Shown here in pieces: positions 55,597 to 64,000 of a stretch of DNA of 64,000 nt. Below the pieces are notes generated by a model that had not been told where the DNA came from, did not search any database, and was given only the letters and a program-made list of their open reading frames with translations. The stretch's first letter is position 1. The number at the start of each line of letters is the position of its first letter. The translations under genes were made by a program, and so were the position numbers. The DNA is from Rhodopseudomonas rhenobacensis (lineage in GTDB: Bacteria > Pseudomonadota > Alphaproteobacteria > Rhizobiales > Xanthobacteraceae): the NCBI RefSeq assembly GCF_014203125.1, contig NZ_JACHIH010000026.1, forward strand, positions 1 to 64,000, read 5' to 3'.

Positions 55597-55639
55597 CTAG
55601 AGCAGGACGACCGCTCCGCGGAACGCCCCCCTGCTCTAG
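55597..55639. repeat. Second inverted repeat upstream of fabI
   Basis: CTAGAGCAGG and CCTGCTCTAG form a perfect 10-base stem around a 23-base loop. No T-run follows, so it is a weak candidate terminator and more likely a dispersed element. Confidence 0.5.
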
Positions 55640-55789
55640 CCGGGTGTGGAGGTACACCAGCGAAAGAGGCCGGTACAGCCCAAAACTGCCGCAAAATCCC
55701 GGGATTCGCGGCTCTGGGGCGTTCGGGGAGTAGGCTCTTCGTCGTGGTGTTTAGCCTGACGGGCTGGCGCCGCAGATGGCGGTAATCCG

Positions 55790-55872
55790 AGGTAGAAAGT
55801 CGGTGGAGCGGCCGGCCAGGTCAGCGGTTCGCCGGAGCAGCATCGGCGCGCAGGGGAGCACCGACCCAACCT
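55790..55872 (+). ncRNA. Possible 4.5S SRP RNA-like hairpin
   Basis: GTCAG at 55820-55824 and AGCAG at 55836-55840 sit 11 bases apart with CGG-TTCG-CCG between them, just as the conserved SRP helix-8 strands (GUCAG and AGCAG) are spaced 11 bases apart in E. coli 4.5S RNA. Outer pairs extend it: GTCGGTG (55799) with CACCGAC (55859), and AGGT with ACCT. The E. coli tetraloop is GGAA rather than UUCG, so the match is imperfect, and one inner pair near the motif is a mismatch. Ends are approximate. A chance hairpin is possible; an ffs copy elsewhere in the genome would weaken the call. Confidence 0.4.
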
Positions 55873-56051
55873 TTGGTGGGTTAACGACGCTTAACTTCTT
55901 CTAACGGCCCGCCCCGACCTTGATTTGGCTCAACATCGCGGGCCGCGCCGGAAACAGAATAGCCATGCGCTCGATCCGCCGGTCGACCGCACGCGGTCTT
56001 GGCCGGGGTGACGCGCTGATCCCCCGGCCGAGGCCGTAACCTTTTTTCGGG

Positions 56052-56067
56052 GCACTGCCGGCAGTGC
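56052..56067. other. Perfect 16-base palindrome
   Basis: GCACTGCC followed by GGCAGTGC. It lies in the 749-base region 55524-56272, which holds repeats, the possible RNA above and no gene I can support. It could be an operator or a recombination-neutral coincidence. Confidence 0.4.
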
Positions 56068-56081
56068 AAACGACGGAGAGC

Positions 56082-56219
56082 GTGCCGCGGACGCGGCGCA
56101 CTACGCCGCCCTTGCGGCGTGGTGCGCTGCAGAACCGGGGCCGTTACGGAACGCGGCGCTTGGAACGGTCCCGGCTCGCGGAGCAGCGTAAGAACGCTGC
56201 TCGCGTCCGGGACACGAGG
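56082..56219. repeat. Dispersed repeat, family B
   Basis: Second copy of the element at 2516-2666: shared GTGGTGCGCTGCAGA, CCGGGGCCGTT, CGGTCCCGGCTC and CGTCCGGGACACGAGG. Confidence 0.75.
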
Positions 56220-56272
56220 CGTCATTGATGAGCAACCGCCCGGTCGGCCACCGTGGCGTGGGCCTTCGCGCC

Positions 56273-57256
56273 TCAGCCTAAATCGCTGCGCGGATGGTAG
56301 GGGCGATGATCCCGCCATTTTTCCATCAAGGCTTCCAGCTCGGCGTCGTGGCCGTCCGGCAGCACGATCCTGGTGGTGACGAACAGATCGCCGGCGGCGC
56401 CGCCGGCTTTCGGAATGCCCTTGCCCTTGAGCCGGAAGATCCGCCCGCTCGAGGTGTTCTTCGGCAGCGACAATTCGATCGCGCCGGTCAGCGTCGGCAC
56501 CCGCACCTTGCCGCCGAGCACCGCTTCATACAGCGTGATCGGCAGATCGACGCGCAAATCGTTGCCGTCGACCTTGAAGAACGGATGGCTGGCGATCGAG
56601 ACCGTGATCAACAGGTCGCCGGGGCGATGGCCGGGGGCGCTTTCGCCCTGGCCCTTCAGCCGGATCTGCTGACCCGAGGTGACGCCGGCCGGCACCTTGA
56701 CGTTGAGCTCCTTGCCGGACGGCAGCCGCACCCGCTTTTCGACGCCTTTGACCGAGTCTTCCAGCGACACCGTCATCGACACGGTGAGGTCGAGATCGGC
56801 CGCCAATCCGCCGGTGTCGAAATCAAACGCCTGGCCGCCGCGCGCGCCACGTCCGCCGGCCGCGCCGCCGAACATGCTGTTGAGGATGTCCTCGAAACCG
56901 CCGCCGCCACCGCCGAAGCCGCCGGGGCCGCCCGGGCCACCGGGTCCGCCGCGGAAATTGAACTGCTCGAAGCCGCCGCCGGACGACGCGCCGCGCGCAC
57001 GGCCACCGCCGCCGGGGAAGCCCTGGAAGCGCGGCTTGCCCTCGGCGTCGATCTCGCCGCGGTCGAACTGCTTGCGCTTGACCTCGTCGCCGAGGATTTC
57101 GTTGGCGGAATTGACCTCGGAAAACCGCGCCGCGGATTTCGGGTCGTTGTTGTTGTTGTCCGGGTGATGCTTCTTGGCGAGTTTGCGATAGGCGCTCTTG
57201 ATGGCCGCAGCGCTGGCATCCCGCTGCACCCCCAGGACCTCATAGGGGTCGCGCAT
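56273..57256 (-). CDS. DnaJ-type co-chaperone (CbpA-like)
   Basis: A 327-residue protein. The J domain (residues 1-70) has the HPD tripeptide in KLAKKHHPDNNN that stimulates DnaK. A Gly/Phe-rich linker (about 75-135) follows (GGFEQFNFRGGPGGPGG). The C-terminal two beta domains of DnaJ (DLDLTVSMTVSLEDSVKGVE; LPSGKELNVKVPAGVTSGQQ) are present, but no zinc-finger cysteines, so it is a type II co-chaperone like CbpA. The start MRDPYEVLGV at 57256 is the family one. Convergent, with the family B repeat and palindrome beyond its stop. Confidence 0.92.
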   Translation of the reverse strand: MRDPYEVLGVQRDASAAAIKSAYRKLAKKHHPDNNNNDPKSAARFSEVNSANEILGDEVKRKQFDRGEIDAEGKPRFQGFPGGGGRARGASSGGGFEQFNFRGGPGGPGGPGGFGGGGGGFEDILNSMFGGAAGGRGARGGQAFDFDTGGLAADLDLTVSMTVSLEDSVKGVEKRVRLPSGKELNVKVPAGVTSGQQIRLKGQGESAPGHRPGDLLITVSIASHPFFKVDGNDLRVDLPITLYEAVLGGKVRVPTLTGAIELSLPKNTSSGRIFRLKGKGIPKAGGAAGDLFVTTRIVLPDGHDAELEALMEKWRDHRPYHPRSDLG

Positions 57257-57381
57257 CCGTCTCGTCTCCTTCGAGGAATTCTAGAACCTGGCAAAAGAAT
57301 CGGGGTTGGAGCCCCAGCTGCCCTTCATCTGGGGTCTTCGTGTCATTTTTGCAACTGGATTCGGCGCCGATGGCGGCGCCC

Positions 57382-57807
57382 TCAGCCCTTTCGCCACGGC
57401 TTCAGGGTGTGAATTTCCCATTGCCCGGAGGCGGTGCGGCAGCCGGAGCCCTGCAGCCAGCTTTCGCTGCGGTCCTTGACATAGCTCGCGAGAAAATCCC
57501 GGCAGGAGCGGCCGTCAGTGGAATACACCGAGGCCAGCGGCGTCACCGAGCCGCGCGCCCCGGTCAAGGGATTTTCCCAGGGCTGGCTGGAATCCTTGTC
57601 GCCCTTGGTCAACACGTCGGAGGCGGCGTTGCGGGCCAGCGCCAGATCGGCGTCGCTCGGCGCGTCGTTGTTATTCGCCGAGTGGGTCAATGCGCCGATC
57701 GAGCCGGTCACGTCCGAGGCCCCGCCCATCTGCGCATAGGCGGCGTCGTTGCGCGACAGGCTGCAGCCGCCGGCGCCGACCCCGATTAGAATCGTTGTTA
57801 GCAGCAT
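57382..57807 (-). CDS. Small outer-membrane/surface lipoprotein (RT0821-like)
   Basis: A 141-residue protein. A lipobox-type signal (LLTTILIGVGAGGCSLSR) predicts acylation at the cysteine. The remainder is a short surface-antigen-like domain seen in alphaproteobacterial RT0821/Lpp0805 proteins, with ACGSGCRTASGQWEIH-type C-terminal strands (SWLQGSGCRTASGQWE). I chose ATG at 57807; the longer frame to 57951 lacks support. The gene reads leftward and is divergent from pdxH, 117 bases away. Function unknown; envelope integrity is a guess. Confidence 0.7.
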   Translation of the reverse strand: MLLTTILIGVGAGGCSLSRNDAAYAQMGGASDVTGSIGALTHSANNNDAPSDADLALARNAASDVLTKGDKDSSQPWENPLTGARGSVTPLASVYSTDGRSCRDFLASYVKDRSESWLQGSGCRTASGQWEIHTLKPWRKG

Positions 57808-57924
57808 TGCCGGCGGTCCGATCGCCGATAGGCCAATGCGTCGGCGTATCCTATATAGGACAGACCCCGACCGGGGGCACAGCGCCTGATTGGCCGCAGT
57901 GAAGAACAACTCGGAACTCCTCGC

Positions 57925-58566
57925 ATGAGCGATACAACCTCCATCAAACACCCAAGCGGGTTAACGTCCGGTGATTTCACCGCCGCCGAAGAACCATTTG
58001 CGCTGTTTGCCGAATGGTTTGCCGAAGCGTCGGGGTCCGAGCCGAACGACCCCAACGCGATGGCTCTGGCGACCGTCGACGCCGACGGGCTGCCCGACGT
58101 CCGCATGGTGCTGATGAAGGGCTACGATTCCCACGGCTTCGTGTTCTACAGCCACAAGGCCAGCCAGAAGGGCCGCGAGATCGCCGGCAACCCCAAGGCG
58201 GCGCTGTTGTTTCACTGGAAATCGCTGCGCCGGCAGGTGCGGGTGCGCGGCAGCGTCACGCCGGTCAGCGACGCCGAAGCCGACGCCTATTTCGCCACGC
58301 GGTCGAAGCAATCGCAGATCGGCGCCTGGGCCAGCAAGCAATCGCAGCCGTTGGAGAGCCGCTTCGCCTTCGAACAGGCGATCGCCGGCGTCGCCGCCAA
58401 GCACCTGATCGGCGAGGTGCCGCGGCCGCCGGGCTGGAGCGGCTGGCGGATCACCCCGATCCGCTTCGAATTCTGGCACGACCGGCCGTTCCGGCTGCAC
58501 GACCGCATCGAATTTCGCCGGGACACCCCGGCCCATCCCTGGACCAAGACAAGGCTGTACCCATGA
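57925..58566 (+). CDS. pdxH: Pyridoxamine 5'-phosphate oxidase
   Basis: A 213-residue FMN enzyme that makes pyridoxal phosphate from pyridoxine or pyridoxamine phosphate. The split-barrel is evident: [20 protein letters not shown], then [20 protein letters not shown] and the C-terminal [20 protein letters not shown], with the FMN-binding Arg/Lys positions. Normal length. It is followed by an SDR gene overlapping its stop by four bases (ATGA). Confidence 0.95.
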   Translation: MSDTTSIKHPSGLTSGDFTAAEEPFALFAEWFAEASGSEPNDPNAMALATVDADGLPDVRMVLMKGYDSHGFVFYSHKASQKGREIAGNPKAALLFHWKSLRRQVRVRGSVTPVSDAEADAYFATRSKQSQIGAWASKQSQPLESRFAFEQAIAGVAAKHLIGEVPRPPGWSGWRITPIRFEFWHDRPFRLHDRIEFRRDTPAHPWTKTRLYP

Positions 58567-59351
58567 GCCCCGAGACTCCGAAAGCTAGGCCGGCGACAGC
58601 GCTCGCCGACAGCAACGCGCCGCGCCGCACCTTGCTGCTCACCGGCGCCAGCCGCGGCATCGGCCACGCCACCGTGATCCGGTTTTCCAGCGCCGGCTGG
58701 CGCGTCATCACCTGCTCGCGGCATCCGTTTCCCGAAGAGTGCCCGTGGGGCGCCGGTCCGGAAGACCACATCCAGATCGACCTCGGCGACCGCGCCGATA
58801 CGCTGCGCGGCATCGCCGAAATCCGCGAGCGGCTCGACGGCGGACAGCTTCATGCGCTGGTCAACAACGCCGCGATCTCGCCGAAGGCCGCCGGCGGCCG
58901 CCGGCTCGGCTCGATCGACACCGAAATGGATACCTGGGAGCGCGTCTTCCACGTCAATTTCTTCGCGCCGATCATGATGGCGCGCGGGCTGATCGAGGAA
59001 CTGAAGGCCGCGAAGGGCTCGGTGGTCAATGTCACCTCGATCGCCGGTTCTCGGGTGCACCCGTTTGCGGGCGCCGCCTACGCGACCTCGAAGGCGGCGC
59101 TGGCCTCGCTGACCCGCGAGATGGCCTCGGATTTCGGCCGGATCGGCGTCCGCGTCAATTCGATCGCGCCGGGCGAGATCGACACCGCGATCCTGTCGCC
59201 GGGCACCGAGAAGATCGTCGAGGAAGACATCCCGCTGCGCCGGCTCGGCACTCCCGACGAAGTGGCGAAGATCATCTACGTGCTGTGCACCGAGACCTCG
59301 TCCTACGTGAACGGCGCCGAGATCCACATCAACGGCGGCCAGCACGTGTAG
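58563..59351 (+). CDS. Short-chain dehydrogenase/reductase
   Basis: A 262-residue NAD(P)-dependent oxidoreductase of the classical SDR type. Nucleotide binding: [18 protein letters not shown] (TGxxxGIG). The NNAA motif is in [10 protein letters not shown]. The catalytic Ser-Tyr-Lys lie in [21 protein letters not shown], with the Y-A-T-S-K spacing. The C-terminus [12 protein letters not shown] closes the fold. Substrate unknown. It is coupled to pdxH by overlap, which may mean it acts in B6 metabolism or simply shares the message. Confidence 0.9.
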   Translation: MSPETPKARPATALADSNAPRRTLLLTGASRGIGHATVIRFSSAGWRVITCSRHPFPEECPWGAGPEDHIQIDLGDRADTLRGIAEIRERLDGGQLHALVNNAAISPKAAGGRRLGSIDTEMDTWERVFHVNFFAPIMMARGLIEELKAAKGSVVNVTSIAGSRVHPFAGAAYATSKAALASLTREMASDFGRIGVRVNSIAPGEIDTAILSPGTEKIVEEDIPLRRLGTPDEVAKIIYVLCTETSSYVNGAEIHINGGQHV

Positions 59352-59393
59352 CTGGGGGCGGCGCACGTGTAGTTGCACGCGTGTTGTTGCGCT

Positions 59394-59533
59394 CCTCATC
59401 CTGAGGAGCCCGGCGTCGCTCGAAGAGCGAAGCCGGGCGTCTCGAAGGATGAGGCGACGAATACGATCCTCCGCCGCGCGTTCCCCATGGTTCGAGACGC
59501 GCGCCAAGAAAGAGCGCGCTCCTCACCATGAGG
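59394..59533. repeat. Dispersed inverted repeat, family A
   Basis: Left CCTCATCCTGAGGAGCCCGG; right CGCTCCTCACCATGAGGAAC. Internal CTCGAAGGATGAGG arm. Lies between convergent genes. Confidence 0.75.
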
Positions 59534-59538
59534 AACAC

Positions 59539-61332
59539 CTACACCGTCGCGGCGATGAAGGCGCGCCAGCCGCCGTAGTGCGAGATGTCGAGCGCGCCGG
59601 TGACGGCGATCGGCTCGACCAGGAAGCCCTTGGCCAGCGAGCCGTCGGCGAGCCGCACGCTGCCGATCGACAACGGCCGCGGGATCGCCGCGACGAAGCG
59701 GCCGAACGCCGCCTGCGACAGCGCCCAGACCTCCACCTTGATCGCCGCACCACTGCCGGCTTCGACCCGCAGCATCCCCGGCTTCGGCGGCACCGAGCCC
59801 GGCAGCGCATAGAGCTGATAGTCCGGCGCGGTCTCGGTGACGCGCAACAGCCGCGCATTCAGCGCCTGCAATTCGCCGTTCAGCGCCATGCCCGACAGAT
59901 GCGCGCCGACCACCACCAGCGCGATCTCGTCGGCGCCGAGCTGCGGCTCGATCGCGGCCAACGGCGGCTGCGGCAGACCCGAGGCACCCATGGTTAGTTG
60001 CGTGTCGGCGTGGAACAGCCGGCCGAGGCTGGCGAGCCGCGCATCGTGCCCGGCCGGCGCCAGCAGCGTGACGCCGAACGGGATGCCGTCGTCGCGGATC
60101 GTCGACGGCACGGCGAGGCCGCACAGATCGAGCAGGTTGACGAAGTTGGTGTAGACGCCGAGCCGGCTGTTCAGCGTCACCGGATCGGCCGCGAGTTCGG
60201 CCACCGTGTAGGCGGTCGGCGCGGTCGGCAGCAGCATGGCGTCGATGCTCTCGAAGACACGCGCGCTGCGCTGGCGCAACGCCTGCAGCCGATACAACGC
60301 CGCGAAGGTGTCGGCGCCAGTGACGTGCGCGCCGGCCTCGATGATGCCGCGGGTCACCGGATGCACCGCATCGGGGTTGCTCTTCAGCAACTCGCGGATC
60401 ACCAGATAGCGCTCGGCGACCCACGGCCCGTCGTAGAGCAGCTTGGCGGTCTCGTCGAACGGCGCGAGATCGAATTCGACCGGCGTGCAGCCCAGCGCGA
60501 CGAAGCGCTGCAGCGCCGCCTGATAGTCGCGTTCCGACTGCGCGTCGCCGAAGAATTGCAACTGGTCCGCGCGCGGCACGCCGAGCCGCAGCGGCGCGGC
60601 CAGCGGGCCCGGCGCCGACAACGGCAACTTGCGCGAATAGGCGTCGGCCTCGTCGTAGCCGGCCAGCGCCTGCAAGGCGATCGCGGCATCGTCGACGGTG
60701 AGCGCGAAGATCGACACGCAATCCAGCGTGCGGCAGGCCGGCAGCACGCCGGCGGTGGAGATCAGGCCCAGGCTCGGCTTCAGCCCGACGATGTTGTTGA
60801 GCATCGCCGGCACCCGGCCCGAGCCCGCGGTGTCGGTGCCGAGCGACAGCGGCACCAGGCCAGCGGACACCGCGACCGCGGAGCCTGAGGACGAGCCGCC
60901 CGGCACCAGATCGTCGCGCATCGCGTTCTTCGGCACGCCGTAAGGCGAGCGGACGCCGACCAGACCCGTGGCGAACTGATCGAGATTGGTCTTGCCGATC
61001 ACGATGGCGCCGGCGGCGCGCAATTTCGCCACCACGGTGGCGTCGCGCGCCGGCTGAAACGCAAAGGCCGGGCAGGCCGCGGTGGTCGGCAGGCCGGCGA
61101 CGTCGATATTGTCCTTGATGGCCACCGGGATGCCGTAGAGCGGCAGCGCGGCGGCGTCCTTGCCGCTCAGCGCTTGGGCTTCGGCGATCGCCTCGGCTTC
61201 GTCGCGCAGGCTGATGAAGATCGAAGGGTCGTTGCGCTCGCGAATCCGCGCATAGCTGCGCGCCACGGTCTCGGCGGGCGTGGTGGTGCCGGCGCGATGC
61301 TCGGCGACGAGGTCGGCGATGGTCTCAGCCAC
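59539..61332 (-). CDS. atzF: Allophanate hydrolase-like amidase
   Basis: A 597-residue amidase-signature enzyme with the C-terminal domain of allophanate hydrolases. The catalytic Lys is in PVAIKDNIDVAGLPTT (near residue 83) and the two serines in VPGGSSSGSAVAVSAGL and GTDTAGSGRVPAML (near 156 and 180), as in AtzF-type enzymes. The last 130 residues form the separate C-terminal domain (EVWALSQAAFGRFVAAIPRP) that converts the intermediate. I chose GTG at 61332, as GGAG lies eight bases upstream; an upstream TTG at 61359 also exists. No urea carboxylase subunits are adjacent, so the partner may lie elsewhere. Between it and paoA the 329-base gap shows no further feature I can support. Confidence 0.85.
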   Translation of the reverse strand: MAETIADLVAEHRAGTTTPAETVARSYARIRERNDPSIFISLRDEAEAIAEAQALSGKDAAALPLYGIPVAIKDNIDVAGLPTTAACPAFAFQPARDATVVAKLRAAGAIVIGKTNLDQFATGLVGVRSPYGVPKNAMRDDLVPGGSSSGSAVAVSAGLVPLSLGTDTAGSGRVPAMLNNIVGLKPSLGLISTAGVLPACRTLDCVSIFALTVDDAAIALQALAGYDEADAYSRKLPLSAPGPLAAPLRLGVPRADQLQFFGDAQSERDYQAALQRFVALGCTPVEFDLAPFDETAKLLYDGPWVAERYLVIRELLKSNPDAVHPVTRGIIEAGAHVTGADTFAALYRLQALRQRSARVFESIDAMLLPTAPTAYTVAELAADPVTLNSRLGVYTNFVNLLDLCGLAVPSTIRDDGIPFGVTLLAPAGHDARLASLGRLFHADTQLTMGASGLPQPPLAAIEPQLGADEIALVVVGAHLSGMALNGELQALNARLLRVTETAPDYQLYALPGSVPPKPGMLRVEAGSGAAIKVEVWALSQAAFGRFVAAIPRPLSIGSVRLADGSLAKGFLVEPIAVTGALDISHYGGWRAFIAATV

Positions 61333-61661
61333 GGGCGCGCTCCGCTGCCGTGGAGACAACGGGCGTCGCCCGATCGGCGCGGGTGGGATCTGTCAAACGC
61401 TGCAAGGCAAACTCCGGAAACACGGGACGGGACGCCGGCGGCCTGCGCCGCGCGGCGCCGCAGCATAGCCAGCGCGATCCGGCGCGTCACCAAGGTTGTG
61501 TAACAATGCGGGGCGGCGGGGGGCGACAAGCGATGCCGATGCTGCGCTGCAGTTCGTGACGCTCTCGCACTTTTGCATGGAGCCCGTCCCCGGCGCTGCG
61601 GAACGTTTCTGGTCGCCGACGTTAATCACGCTGCCATCTCGCAGCGGACGGAACCAGATTC

Positions 61662-62324
61662 ATGCCGACATTCGGTGACCTCAAGCTATCTCGACGCGAC
61701 ATGTTAATGGGAACCGCCGCCACGTTGGCGCTTGGAAACGCGCCCAACACGGCCAGTGCCCAGGATGCCGGCGTCAGCGGTGGTGCCGTCGCGCTCGCAG
61801 CGGGTACGCCGTCGCTCGCCAAGGTCTCGTTCACGGTCAACGGGGCGGCGCACGATCTCAATCTCGATACGCGGACCACCCTGCTCGACGCGCTGCGCGA
61901 GCATCTGCATCTGACGGGATCGAAGAAAGGCTGCGATCAAGGACAGTGCGGCGCCTGCACGGTGATCGTCGAAGGCCGCAGGATCGCGTCCTGCCTCAGC
62001 CTCGCCGTCATGCATCAGGGCGACGCCATCACCACCATCGAAGGCCTCGGCACGCCAGACAACATGCACCCGATGCAGGCCGCCTTCGTCAAGCATGACG
62101 GCTATCAGTGCGGCTATTGCACGCCCGGTCAGATCTGCTCGGCGGTCGCCATGCTGGACGAGATCAAGGCCGGCATGCCGAGCCACGTCACCGCCGATCT
62201 GGAAGCAACACCGCAACTGACCAACGCCGAGCTACGCGAGCGGATGAGCGGAAACATCTGCCGCTGCGGCGCCTATTCCAACATTGCAGAAGCCATCACC
62301 GAAGTCGCAGGGAGCCCGGCATGA
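61662..62324 (+). CDS. paoA: Aldehyde oxidoreductase 2Fe-2S subunit
   Basis: A 220-residue subunit carrying two 2Fe-2S clusters. A twin-arginine signal is at the start ([16 protein letters not shown]). The first cluster cysteines lie in [18 protein letters not shown] and C of RIASC; the second in [13 protein letters not shown] and ICRCGAY. This is the PaoA (YagT)-type subunit of a periplasmic molybdoenzyme that detoxifies aldehydes. It overlaps the FAD subunit by four bases (ATGA). Confidence 0.93.
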   Translation: MPTFGDLKLSRRDMLMGTAATLALGNAPNTASAQDAGVSGGAVALAAGTPSLAKVSFTVNGAAHDLNLDTRTTLLDALREHLHLTGSKKGCDQGQCGACTVIVEGRRIASCLSLAVMHQGDAITTIEGLGTPDNMHPMQAAFVKHDGYQCGYCTPGQICSAVAMLDEIKAGMPSHVTADLEATPQLTNAELRERMSGNICRCGAYSNIAEAITEVAGSPA

Positions 62325-63271
62325 AGCCGTTCAGTTTCGAGCGTCCAAATACGCCCGCGGAAGCGGCCGCGGCCGCCGCCCGCGTCGACGGCGCGAAATT
62401 TGTCGCCGGCGGCACTAACCTCCTCGATCTGATGAAGCTGCAGATCGAAACCCCGACGCATCTGATCGACGTCAATCGGCTCGGGCTCGACAAGATCGAA
62501 GCTTCGTCCGACGGTGGATTGCGGATCGGCGCGCTGGTGCGCAACAGCGATCTCGCCGCCGATCAGCGGGTGCGGCGCGACTACGCCGTGCTGTCGCGCG
62601 CGCTGCTGGCCGGCGCCAACGGGCAATTGCGCAATCAGTCCACCACCGCCGGAAATTTGTTGCAGCGGACGCGCTGCCCTTATTTCTACGACACCAACCA
62701 GCCTTGCAACAAACGCCTGCCCGGCAGCGGCTGCAGCGCGCTGCACGGCTTCAGCCGGCAGCTCGGCATTGTCGGCACGAGCGACGCCTGCATCGCGACG
62801 CACCCGAGCGACATGGCGGTGGCGATGCGGCTGCTCGACGCGACCGTCCAGACGGTGAACGGCGCCGGCGCGGAACGGCGCATTGCGATCGCCGACTTCC
62901 ACCGCCTCCCCGGCGATACACCGCAGATCGAGACGACCTTGCAGCGCGGCGAGCTGATCACCGCGGTGACGCTGCCGAAGCCGGTCGGCGGCAAGCACAT
63001 CTATCGCAAGGTGCGGGACCGCGCGTCGTTTGCGTTTGCGCTGATCTCGGTCGCCGCCATCGTGCAGCGCGACGGCACCGGGCGCGTCGCGCTCGGCGGC
63101 GTGGCGCACAAGCCGTGGCGCGTCGAGGCGGCGGAGGCGGCGATGCCGCGCGGCGCCAAGGCGGTCGCCGAGCAACTGCTGGCCGAGGCCATGCCGACCG
63201 AACAGAACGCATACAAGCGGCCGCTGGTCGAGCGCACGCTCGGCGCCGTGCTGGCCGAAGCGAAAGGCTGA
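62321..63271 (+). CDS. paoB: Aldehyde oxidoreductase FAD subunit
   Basis: A 316-residue subunit. The FAD motif is [16 protein letters not shown] (about residues 27-42), and later [21 protein letters not shown] four-cysteine segment ([13 protein letters not shown], then CSALHG and [10 protein letters not shown]) matches the extra 4Fe-4S cluster that distinguishes PaoB from ordinary xanthine dehydrogenase FAD domains. The start overlaps the previous stop (ATGA), and the next gene starts three bases after its stop. Confidence 0.93.
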   Translation: MKPFSFERPNTPAEAAAAAARVDGAKFVAGGTNLLDLMKLQIETPTHLIDVNRLGLDKIEASSDGGLRIGALVRNSDLAADQRVRRDYAVLSRALLAGANGQLRNQSTTAGNLLQRTRCPYFYDTNQPCNKRLPGSGCSALHGFSRQLGIVGTSDACIATHPSDMAVAMRLLDATVQTVNGAGAERRIAIADFHRLPGDTPQIETTLQRGELITAVTLPKPVGGKHIYRKVRDRASFAFALISVAAIVQRDGTGRVALGGVAHKPWRVEAAEAAMPRGAKAVAEQLLAEAMPTEQNAYKRPLVERTLGAVLAEAKG

Positions 63272-63274
63272 ACC

Positions 63275-64000
63275 ATGAAGTTCGACACGCCGGCAACCAC
63301 CAATCCGATCGATCAGCTCAAGGTGATCGGCAAGCCGCTCGATCGCATCGACGGCCGCTTCAAGACCACCGGGACCGCGCGCTATTCCTATGAGCGCCAC
63401 GACGTGGTGCCGAACCCCGCCTATGGCCATGTGCTGGGCGCTGCGATCGCCAAGGGACGCATCAAGAGCTTCGACCTCGCCGCCGCAAAATCGGCGCCGG
63501 GCGTGCTGGCGATCGTCACAGCCGACAACGCCGGCGCGCTCGACAAGGGCAAGAACAACACCGCCAAGCTGCTCGGCGGCCCGGAGATCGAGCATTATCA
63601 CCAAGCCATCGCGGTGGTGGTGGCCGAGAGCTTCGAGCAGGCGCGCGCGGCCGCGCAATTGATCCGGGTCGACTATCAGGACGACGGCGGCAGCTTCGAC
63701 CTGCGCGCCGGAATGGCGGATGCCAAGCCTGCGAAAGTGCTCGGCGGGCCGGCCGACAGCGCGGTGGGCGATTTCGCCACGGCGTTCGCCGCCGCTCCGG
63801 TGCAGCTCGAGCAGATGTACTCCACGCCGGACGAGTCGCACGCCATGATGGAGCCGCACGCCACCACCGCGGTCTGGGACGGCGACAGACTGACGCTGTG
63901 GACTTCCAACCAGATGATCGCCTGGGGCGTCGGCGAGGTCGCCAAGACTCTGAAGATGCCGAAGGAGAACGTCCGCCTGGTCTCGGAATATATCGGCGGC
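63275..64000 (+). CDS. paoC: Aldehyde oxidoreductase molybdopterin subunit (partial)
   Basis: The first 242 residues of a much longer subunit (complete PaoC has about 730). The opening domain begins near VIGKPLDRIDGRFKTTGTAR, and the region EPHATTAVWDGDRLTLWTSNQ matches the molybdenum-cofactor-binding aldehyde oxidase fold. The active-site Glu lies further on, outside the window. The gene continues past the last base, with no stop codon inside. It completes paoABC. Confidence 0.9.
   Translation, partial: MKFDTPATTNPIDQLKVIGKPLDRIDGRFKTTGTARYSYERHDVVPNPAYGHVLGAAIAKGRIKSFDLAAAKSAPGVLAIVTADNAGALDKGKNNTAKLLGGPEIEHYHQAIAVVVAESFEQARAAAQLIRVDYQDDGGSFDLRAGMADAKPAKVLGGPADSAVGDFATAFAAAPVQLEQMYSTPDESHAMMEPHATTAVWDGDRLTLWTSNQMIAWGVGEVAKTLKMPKENVRLVSEYIGG

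Noticed and set aside
55881..56318. Minus-strand frame in the gap between the candidate RNA and the DnaJ gene
   Set aside because: It is built mostly from a family B repeat; no domain and no start signal.
1..64000. CRISPR arrays, insertion sequences or prophage genes
   Set aside because: I looked for direct repeats with spacers, transposase motifs and phage genes and found none; the repeats seen are single-hairpin elements.

Overview
The window is high-GC chromosomal DNA from an alphaproteobacterium. Short GC-rich hairpin-like repeats recur between genes, an alphaproteobacterial xseB-dxs-tlyA neighbourhood is present, and so are a periplasmic-type aldehyde oxidoreductase and RND and TetR/ABC efflux operons. 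Together these suggest the Nitrobacteraceae, Rhodopseudomonas or Bradyrhizobium-like, with Rhodopseudomonas my first guess. This is inference from gene content and style, not from a search. No insertion sequence, prophage or CRISPR array was seen. All gene positions come from reading frames, conserved motifs and ribosome-site inspection.

Layout. (1) 0.2-2.5 kb: an Lrp/AsnC regulator divergent from a benzoylformate-decarboxylase-like ThDP enzyme. (2) 2.8-8.1 kb, minus strand: a PepSY membrane protein, an RND adaptor and an RND pump in one operon. (3) 8.2-18.0 kb, minus strand: a five-gene block. Three tightly coupled genes encode a DUF559-type nuclease, a winged-helix-like protein and a two-ATPase AAA/HerA protein. 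They are followed by an SbcD/YhaO-like nuclease and an SbcC/YhaN-like ATPase. This is the best candidate for an undescribed DNA-processing or defence system. (4) 18.2-25.6 kb: a DUF2252 protein, a small protein, then a TetR regulator with a YbhGFSR-type exporter. Two identical operators in opposite orientation lie in its promoter region.

(5) 25.7-35.5 kb: a coherent metabolic cluster. It holds a TauE/SafE permease, a HEAT-repeat protein, an AprB-like ferredoxin and an AprA-like flavoprotein, a ferredoxin-NADP reductase, a DUF971 protein, a Crp/Fnr regulator, and an ABC importer whose binding protein appears to carry a NosL-like tail. Four copies of a 10-bp motif (CRATTARTTG) lie in four separate intergenic regions of this cluster, suggesting one regulon. 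Sulfur-compound uptake and redox chemistry is the likeliest theme, but the substrate is unknown. (6) 35.5-44 kb: a chimeric UvrA/DNA-ligase remnant, tRNA-Gln, an acyl-CoA dehydrogenase and enoyl-CoA hydratase, a thioesterase, a small CxxCH protein, a 5'-nucleotidase and a histone-deacetylase-family enzyme.

(7) 44-54 kb, housekeeping: xseB, dxs, a nucleoside deoxyribosyltransferase-like gene, tlyA, a MATE pump, an RNA methyltransferase, a DUF1194 VWA protein and aroC. (8) 54-64 kb: a histidine phosphatase, fabI, a possible SRP-like RNA, a DnaJ-type chaperone, a lipoprotein, pdxH and an SDR, an allophanate-hydrolase-like amidase, and paoABC (paoC runs off the end). Intergenic spaces are repeatedly occupied by five or more families of dispersed inverted repeats.
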